This document shows positions 6,006 to 12,850 of a stretch of 32,695 bases of DNA, piece by piece (the first letter of the stretch is position 1; the number at the start of each line of letters is the position of its first letter). Source of the DNA: a virus. Location of the stretch: the IMG/VR virus record IMGVR_UViG_3300009068_000015, positions 1 to 32,695 of that record; one strand, 5' to 3'. Made by a program: the position numbers and the translations under genes. Under the pieces are notes generated by a model. The model worked only from the letters and a program-made list of their open reading frames with translations, was not told the origin of the DNA and ran no database searches.

Positions 6006-6538
6006 AAATTATTTAATGCTTTTTTTAATTCCTGCTTTGTCTTTTTTACTACTGCAAATACATGACTTTTAGGAATCTTAAAGTATTCAGCCACTTTAAC
6101 TGAACTATTAAATTCTACGTATTTATTAAAAATAATTGATTCATGAGCATCGTTAGGACCTTTATCAATCTTTTCTTTTAATATCTTATTTGCCAGTTTA
6201 TAGCTGACATCTGAGATATGATTAGTAGTATTTATTGAATAATATTCATCAAAGTTAATTTCTTTTTTCTTTTTAAATGCTGTGTAAAATGGTGAAGTTG
6301 ATGAAGTTCCCATTAACCAAATCATCTTCATCGTGTAATCTATTAACTTATTTTCTTTCTGTAGCTTAATTATTTTCTTACAGTCAATAGATAAAAGTGC
6401 CAAAGCCATTTCCTGTCTTAAATCATCCTGTAGTTCATCAGGCTTAATCTTTGAGATTAAATCAGCAATCTTTTTGTGATTGTATATTTGCTCAATATAT
6501 TGAGAACATTTGCTCATTTGATTGAGTAAAGATATCAA
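6002..6538 (-). CDS. Sigma-factor-like transcription protein, 178 aa
   Basis: Residues 35-50 hold DELQDDLRQEMALALL, resembling sigma region 2 (DLxQExxLxL). The C-terminus holds a helix-turn-helix of region-4 type (KVAEYFKIPKSHVFAVVKKTKQ, about 147-168). The centre is atypical. Phage-encoded sigma-like proteins redirect host RNA polymerase to phage promoters. A candidate target is the repeated leader found ahead of the genes at 23479, 24060 and 30995. Both neighbours overlap by 4 bases. The identification rests on motif pattern only. Confidence 0.6.
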   Translation of the reverse strand: MISLLNQMSKCSQYIEQIYNHKKIADLISKIKPDELQDDLRQEMALALLSIDCKKIIKLQKENKLIDYTMKMIWLMGTSSTSPFYTAFKKKKEINFDEYYSINTTNHISDVSYKLANKILKEKIDKGPNDAHESIIFNKYVEFNSSVKVAEYFKIPKSHVFAVVKKTKQELKKALNNL

Positions 6539-6897
6539 CTATTTTTATATTTCAAAATTACATCTTGCAATTCTTCGCGACTATACTTATAAACTTTATT
6601 CTTTGACTTGCTTTCAAGTTTAATAACGTACTTATCTCCATAGCGTTCTACAAGTCCTATCCTGTACATTATCAGATTCCCATGCAAATAGTTATTGCAC
6701 TTTAGACATTGCCCATGTACATTATCTTCATCAAATGTCAAAGCAGAATAATGACCTGAACTGAAGTAATGCCCTGCATGGTCTATTTTAGAGCCACAAC
6801 TAATACATCCTAAATCTTTATCTCTGTTCCGGATAAAAGCATTAAAGACAGTTTGTGCTTTAGCTTTTAGTTTTGGAAGTGTTATAGTTTTTCGCAT
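6535..6897 (-). CDS. ninG: NinG/Rap-family recombination nuclease, 120 aa
   Basis: The protein matches the lambda NinG family: an N-terminal basic helix, IRNRDKDLGCISCG, HAGHYFSSGHYSAL, NVHGQCLKCNNYLHGN and a final Y-R-x-G-L segment. Two CxxC pairs and a His form a zinc site like HNH nucleases. NinG (Rap) targets branched recombination intermediates such as Holliday junctions. It fits with the ERF annealing protein of the early region. The length is shorter than lambda NinG (about 200 aa), as is common in Bacteroidota phages. Confidence 0.92.
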   Translation of the reverse strand: MRKTITLPKLKAKAQTVFNAFIRNRDKDLGCISCGSKIDHAGHYFSSGHYSALTFDEDNVHGQCLKCNNYLHGNLIMYRIGLVERYGDKYVIKLESKSKNKVYKYSREELQDVILKYKNS

Positions 6898-6900
6898 AAT

Positions 6901-7626
6901 TTATGAAGTACAAGCACAATCAAATGCAGGTTTAATTTCGCTTAAATCGTAATCTTTAAATAAATTATTTTGAGCAATATCTCTTAATTGTTTTATAGTA
7001 GTTCCATTAAAATAAGTATATCCTTTTCCTATATTTTTATTATTTTCTTCATCCTTAATCCAATCTTCAGCTAATTCTGGATAACTTGCTAAAATAGACA
7101 TAATTGCATTTTTGCCTTTCATAAAGCATAAAGTACAATTTCCTAATATTGAAGGTATTTCAAGATTGTATTCTTTTTTGCTCCAGTAATCATTTATAAT
7201 TTTTTTATCTATTTTATTGTCAAATAATGGAAATTTATCAATAACTCCTTTCCACATTTGTTTTCTACGTTTAACTCTTAATGGTTCATCATATCTAAAA
7301 CCTATAATATTTTCATATTTAATTAAACCTAAACTTCTTAAATATCTTCTTGCAGTTTTTATCTTTAATTCAACAGTACAAAATCTTTTAAAATTATTAG
7401 GTATCTGTTTTGTTCTATTTAATAATTCACGAAATCCTCCATCATAAGATAAACGAATAATTGGAATATTCTCATGTGATTCAAAATCATTTATGAATTT
7501 ATATGTTTTTGGATGCTCCCTTCCTGTATCGCAAAATAAAACTAAATCTCCTTCATGATATTCATGTATGGTCATGTAAGCAGAAGTTTTCCCTCCACTA
7601 AAGTTTATTATTCTTTGCATAATCAA
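6901..7626 (-). CDS. PAPS-reductase-like (adenosine phosphosulfate/ATP-PPi loop) protein
   Basis: The N-terminus has the PP-loop NFSGGKTSAYM, followed by VLFCDTGREHP. Cysteines appear in RFCTVELK, GNCTLCFMKGKN and the C-terminal DCACTS, suggesting an iron-sulfur or metal site. Phage relatives are annotated as phosphoadenosine phosphosulfate reductase, but they lack sulfate pathway partners. Related DndC-type proteins act in DNA phosphorothioation. Here no other Dnd proteins are visible, so the role is unknown. The start may be the second Met (7620), and the gene overlaps its upstream neighbour by 23-29 bases. Confidence 0.8.
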   Translation of the reverse strand: MIMQRIINFSGGKTSAYMTIHEYHEGDLVLFCDTGREHPKTYKFINDFESHENIPIIRLSYDGGFRELLNRTKQIPNNFKRFCTVELKIKTARRYLRSLGLIKYENIIGFRYDEPLRVKRRKQMWKGVIDKFPLFDNKIDKKIINDYWSKKEYNLEIPSILGNCTLCFMKGKNAIMSILASYPELAEDWIKDEENNKNIGKGYTYFNGTTIKQLRDIAQNNLFKDYDLSEIKPAFDCACTS

Positions 7627-8314
7627 TAAAAGCCATTTTCTTGGCTAAGTTTTTAAGATTGTATAATTCCTGACTATCTTTATCAAATCCTACTTCTAAC
7701 TTATGGCAAAAGTAATTATAGTTAGCAATATCTTCTTTGCTAAATGAACTGGCTATCTCTTTCAATTGTTGCTTTCTATAATCCTTTGCTTTATCAAAAA
7801 TAGCAATTCTTTCAAGTTTTGATAATTTATACATTCCTAACCTTTCTAAATAATCAAATAAGTAAGGAGGAATAAAGTTGATGTTTAAATCTGAATTAAG
7901 ATAGTATTGAATATCTTCTTTCATTTCCTGTTCTGTAGTTTCTGCCATTGGTAACGCTTTTATTTCTTGTTGTTTAATATTCTCATTTGAGAAGTTTTTA
8001 AGCCATCTGCGATAAGAATTAAATATCCTGCAAAAGTATTCTAAAGTAAATTGATCATAGCATTTAATATCATCAATATCTAAAAGTCCATTAATCGCTT
8101 TGTCAAATGCTATTATTAGTTCGTTTACTGTCTTATTCGGATAATTAGTTCTTATGTAATTGAATAAGAATTGGTCCTGTTCAGCAGTAGGAAAGTGCTG
8201 TGGTCTTAATCCTATCATCCAGTAAACTATTCCAAACTTTTGGCTAAGTTCTTTATCAGATGCTTCTGATATCTTTAATCCTTCTAAAGCCTGTTTAACT
8301 GTATCTATTTGCAT
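7598..8314 (-). CDS. Replication-module protein of unknown function, 238 aa
   Basis: The start chosen is ATG 8312-8314 (MQIDTVKQALEG), which limits the overlap with the upstream gene to 20 bases. An upstream Met at 8371 would overlap by 77. The protein is largely helical with no Walker motif. A segment GIVYWMIGLRPQHFPTAEQ and a long central region precede basic C-terminal helices. Its place directly after the DUF1376 protein suggests a helicase-loader or adaptor role, as partner genes in phage replication modules often have. I could not identify the family. Confidence 0.65.
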   Translation of the reverse strand: MQIDTVKQALEGLKISEASDKELSQKFGIVYWMIGLRPQHFPTAEQDQFLFNYIRTNYPNKTVNELIIAFDKAINGLLDIDDIKCYDQFTLEYFCRIFNSYRRWLKNFSNENIKQQEIKALPMAETTEQEMKEDIQYYLNSDLNINFIPPYLFDYLERLGMYKLSKLERIAIFDKAKDYRKQQLKEIASSFSKEDIANYNYFCHKLEVGFDKDSQELYNLKNLAKKMAFIDYAKNNKL

Positions 8315-8978
8315 ATTCCTTGTATGCGTTGAATTTATCTTCTGCAGTTGTTGGTTTTCCATTAGTTTCAAATTTTTGATTTTTAATCCAATTTACAAAA
8401 TGTAAGTAAACTTTATTCTCTGAATGATAATATTGCTCTCCTGTAAGATATTGAGATTTAAATACTTCCCATAGGTCATTAACCTGATTTACAGTTATTG
8501 TTTTTTGCTTCTGTATTTTAATTTGTTGAATAGAACTAATTATATAATTTTCAGGTAATATGGTAATTTCTTCTTTTTTGAAATATTTACCTTTATTTTT
8601 ATTTATATCTATATTTTCATTTTCATTTTCATTTTCCATATGAGAGGTCATATGACCACTTTCATTTTCTTTATTTTTAGTATATTGATTATTGCCTAAA
8701 ATGTTGTTCCTTCTTGACTTTGTGAAGTTTTTTCTTTTATTAATTTCTATATCTAATCGTTCATTAAACCATAGTTTTTTATCATCTTGAATAAATTTGT
8801 GCTTGACTTTATCCCAAACTTGTCCAACAACTTGACCAATCATATGAGAGGTCATATGACCACGATTAAACTGCATCATTAGGAGTTCCATATAAGCACC
8901 TTTTTCTTCAAATGTCATTCCCATTGTGCCACCTATCCAATCATTAGGATAGAATAAAAAAGCTGGATCTTTTGCCAT
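8295..8978 (-). CDS. DUF1376-type replication initiation protein, 227 aa
   Basis: The N-terminal domain contains PAFLFYPNDWIGG and MTFEEKGAYMELLMMQF, the hallmark of DUF1376 and related phage replisome organisers. That domain is a winged helix expected to bind the origin. Low-complexity linkers follow: GHMTSHM occurs at residues 40-46 and again at 108-114, then ENENENEN. A C-terminal DnaD-like segment (VNDLWEVF, FVNWIKNQ) ends the protein. The duplicated peptide reflects a 23-bp DNA repeat (8637-8659 and 8841-8863) and may be part of an intragenic origin, as in lambda O. A terminator-like hairpin lies immediately upstream. Confidence 0.8.
   Translation of the reverse strand: MAKDPAFLFYPNDWIGGTMGMTFEEKGAYMELLMMQFNRGHMTSHMIGQVVGQVWDKVKHKFIQDDKKLWFNERLDIEINKRKNFTKSRRNNILGNNQYTKNKENESGHMTSHMENENENENIDINKNKGKYFKKEEITILPENYIISSIQQIKIQKQKTITVNQVNDLWEVFKSQYLTGEQYYHSENKVYLHFVNWIKNQKFETNGKPTTAEDKFNAYKEYANRYS
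8613..8636. repeat. ATTTTC tandem repeat, four units
   Basis: Four uninterrupted ATTTTC hexamers encode the ENENENEN linker of the replication protein. They sit directly beside one copy of the 23-bp repeat. A purine/pyrimidine-biased, AT-rich stretch next to repeats is a typical unwinding element. Confidence 0.6.
8637..8659. repeat. 23-bp direct repeat with GGTCATATGACC palindrome, copy 1
   Basis: Identical to 8841-8863. The repeat contains the perfect 12-bp palindrome GGTCATATGACC (8646-8657) and a second CATATG. It lies inside the replication initiator gene, where several phages keep their origins. Confidence 0.75.
8841..8863. repeat. 23-bp direct repeat with GGTCATATGACC palindrome, copy 2
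   Basis: Identical to 8637-8659, 204 bp away, with the palindrome at 8850-8861. Both copies are read in the same codon frame (GHMTSHM), so a protein-level explanation is also possible. Confidence 0.75.
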
Positions 8979-8983
8979 AAAAT

Positions 8984-9021
8984 AAAAAAAGGGATAATGT
9001 AAGTCGCATCTACATTACCCC
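8984..9021 (-). terminator. Intrinsic terminator or attenuator ahead of the replication gene
   Basis: On the minus strand a hairpin GGGTAATGTA / TACATTA(t)CCC (9020-8991, 9-nt loop) is followed by seven T residues (8990-8984). The T-run ends 5 bases before the start codon at 8978. The loop GATGCGAC is complementary to the loop of the hairpin at 9039-9072. It may end the DnaA-like transcript or attenuate the replication gene. Confidence 0.75.
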
Positions 9022-9038
9022 TTTAAGGATTGAAAATA

Positions 9039-9072
9039 AATTTCATTTCGGATGCGACCTCGTAATGAAATT
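9039..9072 (-). promoter_or_regulatory. Hairpin with a loop complementary to the downstream terminator loop
   Basis: AATTTCATT (9064-9072 read on minus) pairs with AATGAAATT (9039-9047), 9 perfect bp with a 16-nt loop containing GGTCGCATCC. Eight loop bases (GTCGCATC) can pair with GATGCGAC in the next hairpin. It begins 18 bases after the stop of the DnaA-like gene. Confidence 0.6.
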
Positions 9073-9089
9073 GTCATCAAATATACTAA

Positions 9090-9452
9090 TTATCTATTAA
9101 AATAATCAGCAGAACCATAAACTAATTTATAAATGTTGATAACTTTTTCTTTAAAAGCTGGTTCAGTATCAATGTAATTTTCAATGGATTGGATAGAATG
9201 TATTATAGTTGTATGATCCCTTCTGCCTAACATAAAACCTATTGACTTGTAACTCATACTTAAATATTTATCGTTTCTTAAAATATGAGATATAATCTGC
9301 CTACATTCTACTAAATTTTTCCATCTGAACTTTCCCAAAGCTAAAGTAGGACTGACTTTGTAAATTTCGCAAACCTTATTTATAACATCATTTGAAGTTA
9401 TTTTTTTTATAGTATTCATTTCTAATTCGCAATAGCATTTTTCACATAACAT
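9090..9452 (-). CDS. Stand-alone DnaA domain IV (DNA-binding) protein, 120 aa
   Basis: The C-terminal two thirds match DnaA domain IV. The helical region VINKVCEIYKVSPTLALGKFR is followed by ECRQIISHIL, and then the signature GRRDHTTIIHSIQSIE (about residues 77-92). There is no AAA+ domain. The N-terminus has CEKCYC, a possible small metal site, although Met12 (9419) is an alternative start. Such proteins may bind DnaA boxes to recruit or compete with host DnaA. The gene precedes the DUF1376 replication gene and is followed by two hairpins. Confidence 0.85.
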   Translation of the reverse strand: MLCEKCYCELEMNTIKKITSNDVINKVCEIYKVSPTLALGKFRWKNLVECRQIISHILRNDKYLSMSYKSIGFMLGRRDHTTIIHSIQSIENYIDTEPAFKEKVINIYKLVYGSADYFNR

Positions 9453-9477
9453 AATTAATTATTTTAAATTTTAAAAA

Positions 9478-10305
9478 TTATTTCCATAAAGTTGGAGTTG
9501 TTTTTTCTATTTTAGATTTAGCAAATCCATAGTTTTCAATATCAATTTTGTTTTGTTTTTCTTCCATTAACCATTTATTTGCTTTTGTCCAAAATTCTTT
9601 TTTTATTTCAAAACCATATCCTTTTCTATTTAATCTTTCTGCTGCTATTAAGGTAGATCCACTTCCAGCACATGGATCAATAACAACATCTCCTTCATCG
9701 GTAAAAATAGAAATCAATGTTTTTAATAATTCAATAGGTTTTTGTGTAGGATGTATTTTTTCGCTTTCACTATCTCTTGGCCAGTCAATACAATTAAAAA
9801 TCATTTTACCATTATTTCTAAATTTAGGCAATCTATCACGATATAATACTAATCCATATTCACAATTGCCAACTATTTTCATATTAGCTTTTAATACCTG
9901 AGCTGAGAAATTTTTTCTAAAAACTAAATTTATATAATTATTTAATCCATATCTTTTTCCTAATTCAATTAAATACATTTGCTGATCAAAAGCACAAAAT
10001 ATAATCATGCAAGGAGCTTCACTTTTTTGCCTTGATTCACCTTCAACTTTTATTTTTTTATTTTCAGCTTTTAACATAGTAGAGCAAAAGTGCATAAATT
10101 CAGCAGGTCTAAAATCTTCATCAGTATCAAAAAATGATTTTCCAGCTAATTCACTTTCTCCATTTTGATTATCTCCATCTTTATACCATGCAGGATTAGA
10201 AGCATATGCATTATTACCTAAATTATAAGGTATATCTGCAATAATCAATTGAGCCTTTGGAATCGTATATCTTTTATAATTTTGAAAATGATCTCTATAT
10301 ATCAT
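9478..10305 (-). CDS. N6-adenine/N4-cytosine DNA methyltransferase (beta-type order), 275 aa
   Basis: Motif IV appears as IADIPYNLG near residue 23, a DIPY form of the usual DPPY. The SAM-binding FxGxG-type motif I appears late as VIDPCAGSGSTLIAAERL near residue 210, preceded by HPTQKPIELLKTLI. This order (catalytic motif first, SAM motif last) marks the N4/N6 amino-methyltransferases of the beta group. No restriction enzyme partner is nearby, so it is probably an orphan protecting phage DNA. The gene is 3 bases from its upstream neighbour. Confidence 0.9.
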   Translation of the reverse strand: MIYRDHFQNYKRYTIPKAQLIIADIPYNLGNNAYASNPAWYKDGDNQNGESELAGKSFFDTDEDFRPAEFMHFCSTMLKAENKKIKVEGESRQKSEAPCMIIFCAFDQQMYLIELGKRYGLNNYINLVFRKNFSAQVLKANMKIVGNCEYGLVLYRDRLPKFRNNGKMIFNCIDWPRDSESEKIHPTQKPIELLKTLISIFTDEGDVVIDPCAGSGSTLIAAERLNRKGYGFEIKKEFWTKANKWLMEEKQNKIDIENYGFAKSKIEKTTPTLWK

Positions 10306-10308
10306 GAT

Positions 10309-10467
10309 TTAGTTTTTAAGATTGTTTAATAATTGTTTGATAGTATCTTCAGCTATTTCTTTATGCTTTGCTTTTACATAAGCATATACCATAACAACCT
10401 TTTCTTCTTCAGGTTTCTTTAACCAAGGCTTAGGCTTAAACTCTTTTTTTGTTTTTAGGTTTTTCAT
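10309..10467 (-). CDS. Small basic protein, 52 aa
   Basis: Starts at ATG 10465-10467, inside the end of the preceding gene (32-base overlap), and stops 3 bases before the methyltransferase start. The sequence opens with many Lys and contains KPWLKKPEEEKVV followed by VYAYVKAKHKEIAE. It is too short for a family assignment. Similar KPWLKKP...VYVK proteins appear in other Bacteroidota phages from memory, which supports a real gene. Confidence 0.6.
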   Translation of the reverse strand: MKNLKTKKEFKPKPWLKKPEEEKVVMVYAYVKAKHKEIAEDTIKQLLNNLKN

Positions 10468-10651
10468 CTTTTACTTTATCTATTTTTTTATAAGTTAATA
10501 TTTTATTTATGCAGTAAAACTTATGCCCTGATTCATGGAGTACTAAAGATGGATTATCATATCTTAATATGGCCACTCTATCTCCAGTAACTCCATAGAC
10601 TATTTTACTATAAGAACCAACTGAATCTTCTAACAGGTACATCCAAATCAT
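10436..10651 (-). CDS. Small uncharacterised protein, 71 aa
   Basis: Contains an SH3-like or beta-rich central part (GVTGDRVAILRYDNPSLVLHE) and a Lys-rich C-terminus. Met1 (10651) and Met4 (10642) are both possible starts; both overlap the upstream gene. No function is recognised. It resembles short beta-barrel early proteins in general character only. Confidence 0.6.
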   Translation of the reverse strand: MIWMYLLEDSVGSYSKIVYGVTGDRVAILRYDNPSLVLHESGHKFYCINKILTYKKIDKVKDEKPKNKKRV

Positions 10652-10949
10652 CTTTAAGTATTTTTTTAAGTTTATCTAAACGATTCATGAAAGGTAATAT
10701 AATTGCTTCAGGATGATACTTTTTAATAATCTCTACTTCATCTGCATAATATGTTATACAATGTTTAAGCGAAGATTCGTAACCATAGGAATCAGTATCA
10801 GGATTCCAAAGTTTTATTGTTCCTAAAGGTATATTATCCAATTTTAATTCTGAATGTTTGCCTATGTTTAAATAGTTTATAAAAAACTTTCGTGTCACAA
10901 ACTCATCCAAAGCTATTTTTTCTATTGCGATATATGTATTTACTTGCAT
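10608..10949 (-). CDS. Uncharacterised early protein, 113 aa
   Basis: No recognised domain. The N-terminus is beta-rich, with a central GTIKLWNPDTDSYGYESS and a C-terminal helix with Leu/Lys. Both ends overlap neighbours (44 bases downstream, 10 upstream), so it belongs to the same tightly packed early operon as ERF. Confidence 0.6.
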   Translation of the reverse strand: MQVNTYIAIEKIALDEFVTRKFFINYLNIGKHSELKLDNIPLGTIKLWNPDTDSYGYESSLKHCITYYADEVEIIKKYHPEAIILPFMNRLDKLKKILKDDLDVPVRRFSWFL

Positions 10950-11401
10950 AATGTGATTTTATAAGATGAATTACTTTGTTTACTTGGAGGATAAATCTTT
11001 GTAACTTCATCCTCATTTACGATTTCAATACCTGATAAAGGCAATGTTTTAAGAAATTGTTTACGTTGATCAATATCAATTTCTATTAATTCTAACTGCT
11101 TTTCAAGATCTATTAATATATCATCTCCACATTTAGAGTAATCATATTTAATGCCTGTTTCAGCTAACTCAATCTTTGCTCCGGAAGCATTAGTTATATC
11201 CTTTCCGTTCTTAGATACTTCATCCCTAACGTAATCAGTAAATTCTTTTGATGCTCTTACTTCTTTTATGAAGGTTTCCATTACTGAAATCATTTCAGCT
11301 GCTTCTAAGATATTGCCATTATTTAGCAATTCATTTACTGAATTTTGAGCAACTATTTTAATCTGTGTTTTAGTTAATCCGTTTGATAATGTAGGTAACA
11401 T
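10940..11401 (-). CDS. Conserved phage protein next to ERF, 153 aa
   Basis: Helical N-terminus (EAAEMISVMETFIKEVRAS), then FTDYVRDEVSKNGK, then the motif SGAKIELAETGIKYDYSKCGD and a coiled-coil-like C-terminal part (LEKQLELIEIDIDQRKQFLKTL). The SGAKIELAE...YDYS arrangement recurs in Bacteroidota prophages beside single-strand annealing proteins. A helper role in recombination is inferred from context only. It lies 6 bases downstream of the ERF stop. Confidence 0.65.
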   Translation of the reverse strand: MLPTLSNGLTKTQIKIVAQNSVNELLNNGNILEAAEMISVMETFIKEVRASKEFTDYVRDEVSKNGKDITNASGAKIELAETGIKYDYSKCGDDILIDLEKQLELIEIDIDQRKQFLKTLPLSGIEIVNEDEVTKIYPPSKQSNSSYKITLCK

Positions 11402-11407
11402 GGTTAT

Positions 11408-11956
11408 TTATTTAGTGGTTAATAATGTTTCAACTTCTTTAGATAATTTATACTTAGCTTTTATCTTATTGATATCTCCTTTGTCAAGCATATAAGCATG
11501 AGCCTTAGCAAATTCATCACTATTCTTATTTAGCCACGGCTTTTCTGATTGTTTATCAGGACCTCCTGTAGGATAAGTAGCTTTGTTTCCATCATCATCT
11601 TCATCAATGTTTAAAGATAATACTGAAGCTAAAGCATATCTACGTTGATAAGTAATACATGAGCCTCTGCCTTGTGGATCATCCTTTACTGGTTTCATTT
11701 CGTAAGTTGATTGTATCCATTCTCCGGAAGCACCATGAATCAAAATAGTAGTTAATCCGTTATCTCCAGTAGGGAATTGAGATACTGTCAAATCTGATTC
11801 TATCAATGGTTCATTAATAGCGTCTAAGATATTGCTCAATGATGCGTAAGTTGATTTGAAGAAAGGATTTTTAGCATCTTTCTTAATTGTGTCAACTTTG
11901 ACATGAAAAATGATAAGTGCCTGTGCGATGTGTTTAATTGATTCTGATTTTTGCAT
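11408..11956 (-). CDS. erf: ERF-family single-strand annealing protein, 182 aa
   Basis: The sequence has the ERF core: KNPFFKSTYASLSNILDAI (about residues 27-45), then LTTILIHGASGEWI, then DPQGRGSCITYQRRYAL and a DEDDDGN acidic end. ERF proteins anneal complementary ssDNA during phage recombination and genome circularisation. The C-terminal 50 residues are variable and may bind SSB. NinG (6535-6897) and the SSB-like small protein (659-931) are likely partners. The start ATG is preceded by an A-rich ATCAAAAATC leader. Confidence 0.93.
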   Translation of the reverse strand: MQKSESIKHIAQALIIFHVKVDTIKKDAKNPFFKSTYASLSNILDAINEPLIESDLTVSQFPTGDNGLTTILIHGASGEWIQSTYEMKPVKDDPQGRGSCITYQRRYALASVLSLNIDEDDDGNKATYPTGGPDKQSEKPWLNKNSDEFAKAHAYMLDKGDINKIKAKYKLSKEVETLLTTK

Positions 11957-11968
11957 GATTTTTGATTT

Positions 11969-12136
11969 TTAGTTTTTATATAAATTGGTTTGTGAATACT
12001 TTTCTTTGATTCGCTTAGTAACAGAAGTATCAGTGAACTGTGCTTCTTCTTCATCAATTTTCTTTTTTTCGTCATAAAGGATTTTGATTAAGTAGGTTGT
12101 AGATAAGATTGCGATTATACCTAAAAAGATTAACAT
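11969..12136 (-). CDS. Small single-pass membrane protein, 55 aa
   Basis: Begins MLIFLGIIAILSTTYLIKIL, a membrane segment, and continues with a charged cytoplasm-type tail (DEKKKIDEEEAQ). It starts 3 bases after the stop of the next upstream small gene. No function is known. Confidence 0.6.
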   Translation of the reverse strand: MLIFLGIIAILSTTYLIKILYDEKKKIDEEEAQFTDTSVTKRIKEKYSQTNLYKN

Positions 12137-12139
12137 AGT

Positions 12140-12259
12140 TTAGTTTTTAGAGATTAAGTAGTTTTGTAAAGAATTTAAAATTAATATTTTTTCATCTGCT
12201 GTAGCTGAAGATTCTCTGATAGATTGTAGGAGTATTTCCCAGGCTGTTTGTTGTGACAT
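12140..12259 (-). CDS. Small acidic helical protein, 39 aa
   Basis: A 39-aa helix-forming product (MSQQTAWEILLQSIRES...) with the leader ATCAAAATC directly before ATG. It lies in a string of very short ORFs with conserved spacing to both neighbours. No family is recognised. Confidence 0.5.
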   Translation of the reverse strand: MSQQTAWEILLQSIRESSATADEKILILNSLQNYLISKN

Positions 12260-12280
12260 GATTTTGATTTTTAGTTTTGA

Positions 12281-12385
12281 TTAATTGTGAAAGATAATGT
12301 AGTAAATGTGAGAAAGTGCGATTAATGATCCTACTAAGATTGATAGGATAAGAAGCAAGGCGATTTTAAATCCGATTTTTTTCAT
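12281..12385 (-). CDS. Small hydrophobic membrane peptide, 34 aa
   Basis: Starts MKKIGFKIALLLILSILVGS, a basic N-terminus followed by a hydrophobic helix, and ends shortly after. It could be a signal-anchored peptide. The leader AATCAAAATCAAA (12390-12402 on the plus strand as its complement) also precedes the gene at 277-456. The function is unknown. Confidence 0.5.
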   Translation of the reverse strand: MKKIGFKIALLLILSILVGSLIALSHIYYIIFHN

Positions 12386-12405
12386 GTTGTTTGATTTTGA
12401 TTATT

Positions 12406-12432
12406 AAAAAATTGTGCGTTGATTAGTCGCAC
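12406..12432 (-). terminator. Short GC hairpin followed by T-run
   Basis: On the minus strand, GTGCG-ACTAATCAA-CGCAC (12432-12414) is followed by AATTTTTT. The stem is only 5 bp but GC-rich. It follows the stop at 12451 and precedes the start at 12385 by 20 bases, so it could be a partial terminator. Confidence 0.5.
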
Positions 12433-12450
12433 CCCTACGTCTTTGGTTAA

Positions 12451-12657
12451 TTATATAAATTTTACATTATTCTTTTTTAATAATATTTTTATGTCTTTTA
12501 GTAATGTCATATAATCATCCCACATTTGTCCTTTTTTCTTATTAGCAGGTGTAGAATAAATTCTTTCAACACCATTTTTATAATAATCAAACCATTCTGA
12601 AACTGTATAAGCAGGTAGAACATTATGAAGTTTGTAAGTTTTTTTAGATCGTGTCAT
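12451..12657 (-). CDS. Small basic protein, first gene of the early unit, 68 aa
   Basis: Basic N-terminus (MTRSKKTYKLH), a central SEWFDYYKNGVERIYS, and a Lys-rich C-terminus. It is the first gene behind the best promoter in the window, so it is likely made early in infection. No domain is recognised. Small basic first genes often take over host functions, but that is only a guess. Confidence 0.65.
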   Translation of the reverse strand: MTRSKKTYKLHNVLPAYTVSEWFDYYKNGVERIYSTPANKKKGQMWDDYMTLLKDIKILLKKNNVKFI

Positions 12658-12682
12658 GGTTATTTGTTTTTGTTTGATAAAT

Positions 12683-12714
12683 CAAAGATATATAGATTAG
12701 GATTACAAAACAAA
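12683..12714 (-). promoter_or_regulatory. Bacteroidota-type promoter TTTG-N20-TATCTTTG
   Basis: The minus strand has TTTG (12714-12711), a 20-bp spacer and TATCTTTG (12690-12683), matching the -33 TTTG and -7 TAnnTTTG consensus of the Bacteroidota primary sigma factor. Transcription would start near 12676, giving a leader of about 20 bases before ATG 12657. No other promoter in the window fits both boxes as well. Confidence 0.75.
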
Positions 12715-12819
12715 TATTTTTGAAACTTTTTTTAAATAATTTTAAAATAATTTTTTTAGTTCGCTGAAAGTACTATAAACATTGAGTTATTACAAAAAGA
12801 AATATATTTAAGAAAGGAT

Positions 12820-12850
12820 AAAAAAAGGACCGATATAAAAATATCAGTCC
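12820..12850 (-). terminator. Strong intrinsic terminator
   Basis: On the minus strand GGACTGATAT-TTTT-ATATCGGTCC (12850-12827; 10 bp with one G-U pair) is followed by seven T residues (12826-12820). It lies 49 bases past the stop at 12899 and ends the lysis/exonuclease transcript before the early promoter. The gap 12658-12898 holds this terminator and the promoter and has no gene. Confidence 0.85.

Noticed and set aside
9548-9901. Plus-strand ORFs such as this one and those at 2858, 7217, 20707, 26522 and 30687
   Set aside because: All are antisense to well-supported minus-strand genes, have hydrophobic low-complexity products, and lack leaders or neighbours on the plus strand.
11836-12075. 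79-aa frame overlapping the ERF start
   Set aside because: Lys/Ser/Leu-rich composition from another frame of the ERF gene and of a better-supported 55-aa gene at 11969-12136.
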